A stretch of 64,000 bases of DNA from Planctomycetota bacterium (lineage in GTDB: Bacteria; Planctomycetota; UBA8742; UBA2392). The translations under genes were made by a program, and so were the position numbers. This document shows, one piece after another, positions 18,790-26,730 of this stretch; the first letter of the stretch is position 1; the number at the start of each line of letters is the position of its first letter. Under the pieces are notes generated by a model. It had not been told where the DNA came from. It saw nothing but the letters and a program-made list of their open reading frames with translations, and did no database searches. The stretch spans positions 310,001-374,000 of the forward strand of contig JAHBYA010000003.1 of the NCBI GenBank assembly GCA_019636195.1, written 5' to 3'.

Positions 18790-19467
18790 CTATTCGTCAT
18801 CCGATGTGCCCAGCAGCTCGGTTGCCCCGGCGCGAAAGTCATTTCCGCCGCCGTGGCTTGGGTGGCGCAGCTCGGCGGCGACGGGCACGGCTTTGCCGTT
18901 GATGCGCAGGGCGGCCAGTTCGCGGGCGGCTAGCTGGCCAACCGCGACGGCCTGCGCGTTGGGGTACAGCTTTGCAAACAAGAACTCAAGCACTTCGCGG
19001 CCGTAGCTTATGACTTCGCTGTCAGGGTCGGCGTTGCTGAGCGGGTTGCCGGGCTCATGGCAATGCCACGGCACAATGTTGAAGCAGATAATGTCGGTGC
19101 GCGAGCCCAGCACGTCCATGACGATGCCGGCGGTGGCTTCACGGTACGGGCGCTCGCGGCTTGACGTGCGGTCGTAACACGAGCCGGGCAGGCAAAGCCG
19201 GTCTTCGTCGGTAAAAGGCACGCCGGTAAAGCGCGCGCCGCGCCAGCCGGGGGCAATGCCGATAAAGGCATAGCGCGGGTCGCGAATGGCCTTGAGGTAG
19301 CGGCGCAGGTTTTCACGGCGCTTGGCGGCGCCGCCGCGCAAGTCAAGCTCCGGGTGCGTCTCGCGATAAAGGTTGAAGACGTGCTCAGGCAACTCGGCGC
19401 GCCGAAGCTTCACAATCAGCTTCTCAATCGCTTCTTCAAAGGGCTTCTGCTGGATCAGCGCTTCCAT
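18790..19467 (-). CDS. Uracil-DNA glycosylase superfamily protein
   Basis: A 225-residue protein with the superfamily layout: motif A is FIGIAPGWRGARFTGVPFTD and the late motif is LRHPSHGGGNDF, where the histidine-containing loop closes on DNA. FNIVPWHCHEPG in the middle is the substrate-side loop. The superfamily removes uracil or other damaged bases. The APGWRGARFTGVPF form belongs to a poorly characterised branch, so activity on uracil is inferred. Start ATG 19467; a TATAGC lies 12-17 bases upstream. Confidence 0.8.
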   Translation of the reverse strand: MEALIQQKPFEEAIEKLIVKLRRAELPEHVFNLYRETHPELDLRGGAAKRRENLRRYLKAIRDPRYAFIGIAPGWRGARFTGVPFTDEDRLCLPGSCYDRTSSRERPYREATAGIVMDVLGSRTDIICFNIVPWHCHEPGNPLSNADPDSEVISYGREVLEFLFAKLYPNAQAVAVGQLAARELAALRINGKAVPVAAELRHPSHGGGNDFRAGATELLGTSDDE

Positions 19468-19495
19468 GGTGGTCAGGGGCTATAGCAAACAAGAA

Positions 19496-19515
19496 CCACG
19501 GGCGTAAGCCCGTGG
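19496..19515. repeat. REP-like palindrome with GTAA loop
   Basis: CCACGGGC / GCCCGTGG, perfect 8-bp stem with a GTAA (GNRA) loop, in the 107-base gap between the cyclase stop and the glycosylase start. It resembles dispersed REP palindromes; on the minus strand it could also terminate the cyclase transcript. Confidence 0.5.
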
Positions 19516-19574
19516 CTGGCTGTCGTAGCATGGGCAGCCGCATGTTTGCCGGTCTTGCTGTTGCTGCCGCGTGC

Positions 19575-21638
19575 TTACGCATGCGGTTCTTGCTTCACAG
19601 TTATGCTGTTTCGGTAGCGGGCCAGGGCCATTAGCGGGAAGTACTCGCGGTAGTAGTGGTAGTTCAGATAAAACGCGTTGGGGAAGCCTGTGCCCGTGAA
19701 CTTCTGCTCGGCCCAGCCGCCTTCGGGCCTTTGGTTGTTTATCAGCCAATCGATGCCTTTGCGCACCCTTGCATCCTGCGCCTCACCGGCGGCGATCAGC
19801 GCCATGATTGCCCAGGCCGTCTGGCTGGGCGTGCTTTCGCCTTTGCCGGCCTGGTCTTTGTGGCGGTAGCTTTCGCAGTCTTCGCCCCAGCTTCCGTCGG
19901 CCTGCTGTACTGAGTACAGCCAGTCAACCGCCTTGCGCACAAACGGCTGCTGCATGTCTTCGCCTACCTGCGCCAGCCCGCACAGCACGCCGTGGGTGCC
20001 GTAGATGTAGTTCACGCCCCAGCGGCCCCACCATGCGCCGGTCGGGTCTTGCAGCTTCTTCACAAAGTCGATGGCCCTGGCCACCGGCTTGAACTCGCGC
20101 GTGAAACCGAAATGCCCCAGGGTTTCCAGCACGTGTCCGGTGACGTCGGCTGTGCTGGGGTCCAGCATGTTGTCGAGGTCGTTGAAAGGGATGTGGTTGA
20201 CGATGTCTTTGTCCACGGCGCATTCAAAGGCGCTCCAGCCGCCGTCCTTGTTCTGCATGCTTAGCAGCCACTCAAGGCCGATGCGCGTTTGCTCAAGGCG
20301 CGCCTGGCGGTTGGCTGGAAAGCCGCCCCACAACAGGGCCCACAGCACGACGGCGGTGTCGTCAAGGTCGGGGTAAAAGTCGTTGTAGAACTGAAAGCAC
20401 CAGCCGCCGGGTATCGCCTCGGGGTTTTTGATCGCCCAGTCGCCGGTGCGGTGAATCTGTCGCGAGTACAGCCAGTCAATCGCCTGCTGAAACTCGGGGC
20501 GTTTGGTGTCGTGGCCGGCTTCGGCCATTGCCACCAGTGACCACGCCGTGTCCCACACCGGGCTGACACAGGCCTGCATGTGCAAGCCGTCGCATTCAGG
20601 GTGATGAATCATGAAGCGGTCCAGCGCTTGCCAGGCGCGTTTCAGGCGCGGGTCGTCGGGCGCAAGCCCAAGCTGCGGCAGCGCCAGCAGGTTGTACATG
20701 ATCGGCGGATAGATGCCGCCCCAGTCGCCGCTGTCGTCCTGGTGGTTGAGAATCCAGTCGCGGGCCTTGGCCAGCGCGATCTTGCGCAGTATGGGCCCGA
20801 TCGCGAACTCGAACTTTTTGACCGCCCGGGCGCCAAGCTGGATGATGCCGCCCAGCGAAAATATGCCGGGGTCGGTTGGGCTTTCGAAGTTCCAGCGGCG
20901 TTCGTGCTTTGGCTCGACGAACAGCTCATCAATGCCGAGCTCGGGGGGCAGCTTTTTCAGGGGCCGCTTTTCATACAACACGGACATCGGCACCAGGCTG
21001 ATGCGGCACCAGTAGCTCAGGTCGTAGATATTGATCGTCTTCTTTTCCAGCACGTCGGGCAGTTGCGGCAAGTACGGCAGAAGCACCAGCCACGGCGGTA
21101 TCGGCGGCACGCCGGCCCAGTCGTACTGGCCGAACAGCGCCAGTTGCAGGCGCGCCTCTACGCCAACGCGCATGGCGCCGCCTTTTGAAAGTATCCACTC
21201 GCGGGCGCGCTGCATGTGCGGCGCGTCGGGGCTGTCACCCGCCAGCTTGAGCGCAAAGTAGCACGTGACGGTGTAGCTGAGGTGCCCCGGCCCGCCTTCA
21301 TGGATGCTCCACCAGCCGCCGGGCGTCTGCCAGTTGCGCGTGTAGTTGGCCAGCTTGCGCTGCTTCGTTTCATCAAGCTGCCCCAGAAAGTGCATCATCA
21401 TGATGTACTGCGCTCCCAGGCCGGCGTTGCTGTCAAGCTCAGCGTTCCAGTACACGCTGTCGGGCTTTTCGCGCAGGCTCAGCAGTCGCTTCACCTGCCG
21501 GTCGATGGCCGCATCCAGCGCTGCGTCGCCGCGGTGCACGGGGCGCAGCTTGGCGGCGTGGGCCTGCAACAGGCCTTCAAGGCCGGCAAGGTCGCGGTCA
21601 ATGGCGCGCAAAAGCTTGTGGCGGCCGGGGTAGTTCAT
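19575..21638 (-). CDS. shc: Squalene-hopene cyclase
   Basis: A 687-residue class II triterpene cyclase that folds squalene into hopene, the base of hopanoid lipids; it acts as a monotopic membrane enzyme. The protonating DxDD motif is present as DLDDTA in FYPDLDDTAVVLWALLWG. Several QW repeats are visible (QTPGGWW, QDDSGDWGG, QNKDGGWSAF, QQADGSWGED, QRPEGGWAEQ), as is the long Trp-rich N-terminal half. Length is normal. No other hopanoid genes (hpnC-H) are in the window. A TATAGT ends eight bases before the start. Confidence 0.96.
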   Translation of the reverse strand: MNYPGRHKLLRAIDRDLAGLEGLLQAHAAKLRPVHRGDAALDAAIDRQVKRLLSLREKPDSVYWNAELDSNAGLGAQYIMMMHFLGQLDETKQRKLANYTRNWQTPGGWWSIHEGGPGHLSYTVTCYFALKLAGDSPDAPHMQRAREWILSKGGAMRVGVEARLQLALFGQYDWAGVPPIPPWLVLLPYLPQLPDVLEKKTINIYDLSYWCRISLVPMSVLYEKRPLKKLPPELGIDELFVEPKHERRWNFESPTDPGIFSLGGIIQLGARAVKKFEFAIGPILRKIALAKARDWILNHQDDSGDWGGIYPPIMYNLLALPQLGLAPDDPRLKRAWQALDRFMIHHPECDGLHMQACVSPVWDTAWSLVAMAEAGHDTKRPEFQQAIDWLYSRQIHRTGDWAIKNPEAIPGGWCFQFYNDFYPDLDDTAVVLWALLWGGFPANRQARLEQTRIGLEWLLSMQNKDGGWSAFECAVDKDIVNHIPFNDLDNMLDPSTADVTGHVLETLGHFGFTREFKPVARAIDFVKKLQDPTGAWWGRWGVNYIYGTHGVLCGLAQVGEDMQQPFVRKAVDWLYSVQQADGSWGEDCESYRHKDQAGKGESTPSQTAWAIMALIAAGEAQDARVRKGIDWLINNQRPEGGWAEQKFTGTGFPNAFYLNYHYYREYFPLMALARYRNSITVKQEPHA

Positions 21639-21646
21639 GGGCCGCG

Positions 21647-21652
21647 ACTATA
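21647..21652 (-). promoter_or_regulatory. -10 TATAGT upstream of shc
   Basis: TATAGT on the minus strand ends eight bases before ATG 21638, consistent with a leaderless or nearly leaderless transcript. No Shine-Dalgarno is present. Confidence 0.45.
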
Positions 21653-21814
21653 ACGCACGCGGCCCAATGCGAAAGGCGCGTAACATCCGGGCGCACCTGC
21701 CGGTAACGGGCGCGCCATGGCGACGCGCGAGAGTCCGCCGCGCAGCATTGGCACGCCGCTTGATATGTGCGCAACGCGTACAACTTCGCATCAAGACCTT
21801 GGAGGAGGACGACG

Positions 21815-22792
21815 ATGCATCGCCTGAACCTGGCCCTGTGCCTTTCCGTGCTTGCATTGGCCGCCGCCTGTGACCACGCCGCCACAAAGCCGCAGCCGGC
21901 GCCTGCAGCCAATCCCGCGCCGCCGGCGCAATCGTATGCGCCGGCCACGACTCCGCTGATGATTCTGGACAGCGCCCTGCCGGTCGCGTTCACGGGCCAG
22001 GCATACTCGCACCAGATGACGGCGATCGGCGGCACGGGAACATACTACTGGACGGTCAGCGGCGCGGGATCCGGGCTGGTCAACCTTTCCAGCAGCGGTG
22101 TCTTGACCGCGCCGGGCATTCCGTCGCACAGCCTTGGCACAGGGCTTACGTTCCGCGTGCAGGACAGTGTCGGCCGGGTTGTGTACCGCAGCATCAACTT
22201 TCATGCCAACTACACTTACAACCACCCGAATCCGGGTGTGCGGGGCCGGGTGCTGGTGCTGCACCACGGCGAGTCGATGAGCTATCGCAACGCCGGCCAG
22301 ACCGATTCGCGATTCCAGCGTGCCGTGCAACACCTGATGCAGGACGTAGCCGACCTGATCTGGGACCCCGTTGAGACCAACCTGTGTGAACAGTTCGTGC
22401 TGGTCACGGCCGGCAATGGCGCGGCGGCGCGCGAGTCCGCGGGCGTGCGCACCGCGCAAGTGTCGGACAAAGCAGCCGTCATCAACGTGCTGGCTGCGCT
22501 TGCTCCGGGCGGCGACGCGCCGATGTATGCCGCCATGCAGCTTGCAGAGACTGCCGCCGGCGCATTCACGGCCTGTGACGTGCTGGCGCTGTACAGCGGC
22601 GGCAGTTTTGGCGCGGACGCTGCCGCGGCGGGCGGGCAGGCGAACTTTTCGAACGTGCTGGCGCACGCCGGGGGCTGGGCCGGCAACGTGTCCGTGACGT
22701 GGGCGCTGGACTTTGCGCCGGCGGGCACACACCGGCAGTTCATGCAGGACTTTGCGGCGTTGACTTGGGGCGGGCTGTACGCGGCGCCATGA
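21815..22792 (+). CDS. Lipoprotein with putative Ig-like domain and unknown C-terminal domain
   Basis: A 325-residue protein. ATG 21815 follows GGAGGAGG (21801-21808). Lipobox LALAAAC (Cys19), then an Ala/Pro linker. Residues ~50-115 resemble a He_PIG/putative Ig module (LPVAFTGQAYSHQMTAIGGT). The C-terminal ~190 residues look like a von-Willebrand-A-type fold: GRVLVLHHGES start, RFQRAVQHLMQDVADLIW helix, PMYAAMQLAETAAG, DVLALYSGG. The metal site (DxSxS) is not intact (HHGES), so this is only a structural guess. A strong terminator follows. Confidence 0.7.
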   Translation: MHRLNLALCLSVLALAAACDHAATKPQPAPAANPAPPAQSYAPATTPLMILDSALPVAFTGQAYSHQMTAIGGTGTYYWTVSGAGSGLVNLSSSGVLTAPGIPSHSLGTGLTFRVQDSVGRVVYRSINFHANYTYNHPNPGVRGRVLVLHHGESMSYRNAGQTDSRFQRAVQHLMQDVADLIWDPVETNLCEQFVLVTAGNGAAARESAGVRTAQVSDKAAVINVLAALAPGGDAPMYAAMQLAETAAGAFTACDVLALYSGGSFGADAAAAGGQANFSNVLAHAGGWAGNVSVTWALDFAPAGTHRQFMQDFAALTWGGLYAAP

Positions 22793-22803
22793 TCGCGCGC
22801 GCA

Positions 22804-22847
22804 AAAAGAAGGCAGCGGTGAGGACATCCTCACCGCTGCCTTCTTTT
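22804..22847. terminator. Bidirectional terminator, 21-bp perfect stem
   Basis: 22804-22824 and 22827-22847 are perfect inverted repeats with only CA between them. The stem starts AAAAGAAGG and ends CCTTCTTTT, so it supplies a U-run on both strands. It separates two convergent lipoprotein genes. Confidence 0.93.
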
Positions 22848-22857
22848 ACGCAATCGG

Positions 22858-23829
22858 TTAGCGCGGCTCAGGCGCGGTGCGCGGCTTGTCGTCCTGCGGG
22901 ACGTACTTGCTTTCGAGCTCAACGCGCACTTTGTAGGTCATCTTGTTGGTTTCGCCGGCTCTGATGCCCTGCGGAAACCTCCAGCGCAGGAAGCTGCGGT
23001 TGCCTTGGCCCGCGATGTACTCAACGCTGGTGCCCTCTTTCGGCAGGGTGGCGCTCTTGTCGATGTACTGGGTGTAGTAGGGGATCGGCTCCTGAATCTC
23101 GGTGGGGCCGATATCGAACTCGTTCATGTTGTAGTACACGATTGTGTACGTCACCTCGACGGCGTCGGTCACCAGGTCGCGGTCCGCGTATTTCCACAGG
23201 TGCAGGCCGATCACCCGCGAACCGTACGCCATTTCGTAGCCGTCGCGTCCACGCACAGCCTCAAGGTAGTTCTCGCCCTTGATGGCGTTCGTCCAGGTGC
23301 GGGTGCGGATGCCATCCACATACTCGCGGTTGGCTTCAGTCCACGGCTGCTCAAGCGCCGAGTAGGCGCGGGTACGGTCGCGCCCGGCACGGGCATTGAG
23401 CGTGTCTTCGTTGCGCAGGCCGGGGTACAGCGTTTCATTGACATTGGCCCAGGTCGCCTCGGCTCCGACGCGCCGCTCAACCCACGCGCGCGTGGCATTG
23501 AACTGCGTGTATTCAGTGTGGCGGCCGGCCTCGTAGCGCATGCGCACAAAGCGGGCGTCATAGCCCGAGCCGCGGCGCGCGCCGTAGCCGTAGGTGGTCA
23601 CGGACATCTGCGCGTACTCAAGCACCGGGATATCGACCCGGTTTGACAGCGTGCGCGACTGGTCCTTGCGGCCGGTGATGTCGCGGGTCGTGCCTTCGGC
23701 CTCAGGGTCTTTGATCCAGTCGCCTTCGCGGGCGTCCTCGTTGGTGCCGGTATAGACAATAGGGCCCGTGTTGTAGCACCCCGCAAGCGCTACAGCGATC
23801 AAGGCCAGGATGGCGGCGGTGTGCCGCAT
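22858..23829 (-). CDS. Lipoprotein of unknown function
   Basis: About 323 residues. The signal ends at LAGC (Cys18, counting from ATG 23829); GTG 23835, touching the upstream stop, is the alternative start, but AGGTGA just before ATG 23829 favours the latter. The mature part is rich in Tyr, Arg and Thr with no recognised domain; it ends KVRVELESKYVPQDDKPRTA. It follows a second lipoprotein gene without a gap, so the two form an operon and the proteins may work together in the outer membrane. Confidence 0.78.
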   Translation of the reverse strand: MRHTAAILALIAVALAGCYNTGPIVYTGTNEDAREGDWIKDPEAEGTTRDITGRKDQSRTLSNRVDIPVLEYAQMSVTTYGYGARRGSGYDARFVRMRYEAGRHTEYTQFNATRAWVERRVGAEATWANVNETLYPGLRNEDTLNARAGRDRTRAYSALEQPWTEANREYVDGIRTRTWTNAIKGENYLEAVRGRDGYEMAYGSRVIGLHLWKYADRDLVTDAVEVTYTIVYYNMNEFDIGPTEIQEPIPYYTQYIDKSATLPKEGTSVEYIAGQGNRSFLRWRFPQGIRAGETNKMTYKVRVELESKYVPQDDKPRTAPEPR

Positions 23830-23835
23830 GGTCAC

Positions 23836-24351
23836 CTACTTGATGTACTGGCTGTTGCCGAAGTCGATGACCGCGATGACGTGGCCGTTGAGACGGGCCT
23901 GCTCAATCAACGCTTCGCGGGTCACGGTGTCGCCGTAGTCGTACACCCGCAGCGAGGTGTCTTCGCCGGCTGTGCCGCGGATGTTGGCATCGCGGTAGCG
24001 CTGGTACACGACGTAGGTGACGGCCTTGAAGTCATCGACCGCGGTGACGATGTCGCCGGTCAGGTGGACCGGGACGACCGAGATGCGGGTGAGCGCGGTG
24101 TGGTCGTACACGTCCATCTTGCCGTAGATCTTTTTGCCGTTCCAGGTCAGCTCAATGGTCTTTTCGAAGTCGTTGCTCTTGAGCGTGTAAACCTGGTCCG
24201 TGGAGCCGCGATAGACGCTGCCCTCATTGATCTGGATCTGCGCTGACCCGGTGGGTACCCGGAACTGGAAGCGCATCGGTTTGCTGGAAGTGCAGCCAAA
24301 GAAAGCAAGTGAAAGGGCAATCATCAGGACGCCGGTAAGGATCCGGGCCAT
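23836..24351 (-). CDS. Small lipoprotein of unknown function
   Basis: A 171-residue protein starting at ATG 24351 with GGAGGT five bases upstream. Lipobox SLAFFGC (Cys20). The body is beta-rich with a repeated-looking pattern ending VIAVIDFGNSQYIK; no family recognised. A longer upstream frame exists but lacks a ribosome site and signal. It is the first gene of a two-gene operon with the larger lipoprotein; its promoter must lie in the structured region to the right. Confidence 0.78.
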   Translation of the reverse strand: MARILTGVLMIALSLAFFGCTSSKPMRFQFRVPTGSAQIQINEGSVYRGSTDQVYTLKSNDFEKTIELTWNGKKIYGKMDVYDHTALTRISVVPVHLTGDIVTAVDDFKAVTYVVYQRYRDANIRGTAGEDTSLRVYDYGDTVTREALIEQARLNGHVIAVIDFGNSQYIK

Positions 24352-24795
24352 GGGTAACCTCCGCGCTGCGGCGTTGCAGTTTTCGATCGGGGGGTAAGCT
24401 GCGCAACTTTTACCGAACCCGTGCCATCGACGCAACAGCCTCTTTTCGTCCGTACTTGCGCTGACTGCACAGCCGCCGGACAGGCTTTGGCCAGTGCCCC
24501 GGCATGGTGGATGCCCGTGCGACTGCGGCGGCTGAAACATTACATGGCACGGAATAGACAGGCTCATGGAGGAACCCAAGCAGTAGTGTGTCGTTTTGAT
24601 AGGCCATACATATACGGCTGTTTGTTGGTTCAAGAACGTCATCGGGCGAACTGGCTGGGCACAATATCTGACATTTTCTTGCAAAATGCCTTGTCCTGTG
24701 TCAGAATCTCGGCGTCCGGCGGGGCAGTAGCTGGATTCGCGGGTTTCCTTGGCCGCGAAACGTGCAGCGGGGTAGCCTTTACCCAAGAGGTTTCC
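24352..24795. other. 444-base divergent intergenic region
   Basis: Holds the start regions of the lipoprotein operon (leftward) and the LexA-like repressor (rightward). I see no gene. Features: a long-range perfect 9-bp inverted repeat (24470-24478 with 24526-24534) enclosing a small hairpin (24501-24515); a palindrome CATTTT-5-AAAATG (24672-24688); and a weak promoter-like pair beginning inside that palindrome. The middle part is less G+C-rich than the coding flanks. Confidence 0.6.
24672..24707 (+). promoter_or_regulatory. Candidate promoter with operator palindrome for the LexA-like gene
   Basis: TTGCAA (24679-24684), a 17-base spacer and CAGAAT (24702-24707) form a plausible promoter about 90 bases before the repressor ATG. 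The perfect inverted repeat CATTTT/AAAATG (24672-24677, 24683-24688) overlaps the -35, a natural place for autorepression. Confidence 0.35.
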
Positions 24796-25512
24796 ATGAT
24801 CGACAACAAATCAACTGTCGCAGCCGGTGAGCGCATCAAGCGGCTGCGCAGCTTTCGCGGCATGACCTGCGCCGAGCTCGCCAAGCGGATCGGCTGTACG
24901 CGTCCGTACCTGAGCGCGGTGGAAAACGGCCGCTACCCGGTCAGCAGCAAGATTTTGCGCAAGCTGTCACAGGCGTTGAACGTCACGCCGGACTTCTTCA
25001 TTGCCACGGATGAGCCCAACCTTGAAGACACCGAGACGCTGACCCGCGAAATGCTGAACCGCAAGATGGCCGAGCGTTCACGCGAGGCGGTTACGGTGGG
25101 GGCCGCGCGCAGCGGCACGCGCGTAATCCCGATTGTCAGTGTGACCGCCGCGGGCCGGCCGCTTGCCGCGTTTGACGATTACCCGCAGGGCACGGGCAGC
25201 GACTACATTGATTGCCCGCGCGACGTGACGGATGAAAACGCGTTTGCGCTGCGTATCTCGGGCGACAGCATGGAGCCCAAGATCCCGGACGGCAGCACGA
25301 TCATCGTGGCGCCGAACATGATGCCGCGTGAAGGCAAGCCGGTGGTCGCCAAGCTGGAAAGCGGCGACGTCACCTGCAAGGTGTATCAGCGGCGCGGCGA
25401 GAACGTGATTCTCGCGCCCTACAACCCGCAGCACGACGTGCAGATTTTCAGTGTGCGGGAACTGCAATGGGTTTACCCGGTCATGAAGGTCATCGTGGAC
25501 GTGTATCATTGA
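24796..25512 (+). CDS. XRE-family repressor with S24 (LexA/CI-type) autoprotease domain
   Basis: A 238-residue repressor. Residues ~10-65 are a helix-turn-helix (CAELAKRIGCTRPYLSAVEN). The C-terminal half is a LexA-like protease: the Ser-Lys dyad is Ser158 in ISGDSMEP and Lys195 in TCKVYQ, 37 residues apart as in LexA (119/156). An Ala-Gly pair at 119-120 (VTAAGRP) sits where the cleavage site is expected. This supports DNA-damage- or stress-triggered self-cleavage. ATG 24796 is chosen because the domain begins 10 residues later; the frame extends upstream without a start signal. No phage genes adjoin it. Confidence 0.9.
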   Translation: MIDNKSTVAAGERIKRLRSFRGMTCAELAKRIGCTRPYLSAVENGRYPVSSKILRKLSQALNVTPDFFIATDEPNLEDTETLTREMLNRKMAERSREAVTVGAARSGTRVIPIVSVTAAGRPLAAFDDYPQGTGSDYIDCPRDVTDENAFALRISGDSMEPKIPDGSTIIVAPNMMPREGKPVVAKLESGDVTCKVYQRRGENVILAPYNPQHDVQIFSVRELQWVYPVMKVIVDVYH

Positions 25513-25535
25513 TGCCTTCAACGGCCGTCGCTCAC

Positions 25536-25562
25536 CGGTGCCCGCACCCAAGGCGGGCACCG
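25536..25562. terminator. Terminator hairpin between convergent genes
   Basis: CGGTGCCCGC / GCGGGCACCG, perfect 10-bp stem with a seven-base loop, followed on the plus strand by CTGTTTAA. It lies 24 bases after the repressor stop. Confidence 0.75.
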
Positions 25563-25591
25563 CTGTTTAACCGCCGCCCGGCGGCATCGGG

Positions 25592-26689
25592 CTACTGCTG
25601 GTCGTCGTCGCCGGGGTCGTACTCGTGGCCGCCCAGCGGCTTGCCGGCTTCGCCGATGTTGTACAGGTGAGTCTTGCCGGTGCGCCCGGGCTTGATCTCG
25701 CCGCCCTGCACTTCGCCGGGCGCGCCCTGGTAGTACTGGTCGTCCGTGCTGAAGCTGCCCAGGTCGGCCAGCGGCACCTCCGGCGCGTCGGGCGCTGATT
25801 TCGGGCCGGGGCGACCGGCGGACGCGACGATGTTTCCGTCCGCGTCGGTCTGGAACACCTTGGTCTTGCCCATGGCCTGTTGCGACGGGCGGTCAATGTA
25901 CATGTTTGACCCGACCTTGAGCGCCTTGAACACCTCGTCGCGCGTGGCTTTGTCGGTCTGGATCGTGGGCGCAAACGGCACCATCTTGTGGAACATCAGA
26001 AACACATAGGGCGACTTCATGTGAAACCACACGACGTCGCCACGCTGCAACTCGCGCACTGCATCCCACTCAATGCCGACAAACTCCGGCCCGTTGCCGC
26101 GGTCACAGTGCAGCGCCACGACCTCGGGGGGACTGGCCAGCTTGGCGGAGCGGTCAAACACCTTGTTCAGAAGGCCGGTGCCGGTGCCCCGGGCGCTTTG
26201 CATCTGGATCGTGCCCACGCCTGCGGGGCCCGCCACTTTCTCCATCTGGGCTTTGCTGCCGTAAACCAGCACGCCCGGCATGAAGCTGGTGTTGCGATAG
26301 GTGTTCAGGCGCGGGTACTCAAGCGCAATCACAGCCAGCGCCACCAGCGCTACCGAGCCGCCAAGGCCCGCATAGACCAGGCGGATCGTGCCGGAATCGG
26401 CGCCGAGTATCACGAACACGAGCGCGGTGCCAAGCAGCGCCACGCCTGCGACGCCGCCAAGCACCATGAACGCCATCTTGGCGCGTGGCTCAAGCGGCCT
26501 GACCGGCATGGGCGGGCGCGGCACAACTCTGCCGGCGGGCGCAATGAAAGCCGAGCTTTCGGGCTTGTACACCTCGGCCAGCTGCTGGTCGGTTGGCAGC
26601 TGGTACTGCGCCGTGCCGGGCCTCGCAGGCTTCTTTTGTGCGGGCCGGTCGGCGCTGTGGCCGGACTCCCATGGCGCGAGATCGCTCAT
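25592..26689 (-). CDS. Two-TM membrane protein of unknown function
   Basis: A 365-residue protein with a Pro-rich cytosolic-looking N-terminus (~70 residues), two hydrophobic segments at ~72-95 and ~103-122, then a ~150-residue domain (FMPGVLVYG..., LHCDRGNGPEF, ELQRGDVVWFHMKSPY) and an acidic, Gly/Asp-rich tail. It is not assigned to a known family. TATACT ends seven bases before the ATG, so it may be transcribed separately from the EF-hand gene that lies 41 bases upstream on the same strand. Confidence 0.72.
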   Translation of the reverse strand: MSDLAPWESGHSADRPAQKKPARPGTAQYQLPTDQQLAEVYKPESSAFIAPAGRVVPRPPMPVRPLEPRAKMAFMVLGGVAGVALLGTALVFVILGADSGTIRLVYAGLGGSVALVALAVIALEYPRLNTYRNTSFMPGVLVYGSKAQMEKVAGPAGVGTIQMQSARGTGTGLLNKVFDRSAKLASPPEVVALHCDRGNGPEFVGIEWDAVRELQRGDVVWFHMKSPYVFLMFHKMVPFAPTIQTDKATRDEVFKALKVGSNMYIDRPSQQAMGKTKVFQTDADGNIVASAGRPGPKSAPDAPEVPLADLGSFSTDDQYYQGAPGEVQGGEIKPGRTGKTHLYNIGEAGKPLGGHEYDPGDDDQQ

Positions 26690-26696
26690 AGTTCAA

Positions 26697-26702
26697 AGTA
26701 TA
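26697..26702 (-). promoter_or_regulatory. -10 TATACT, leaderless geometry
   Basis: TATACT on the minus strand ends seven bases before ATG 26689; there is no ribosome site. Fits the leaderless pattern seen at several other genes. Confidence 0.45.
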
Positions 26703-26730
26703 GCAAAGTTGCCCGACGTGCCCATTCCGG

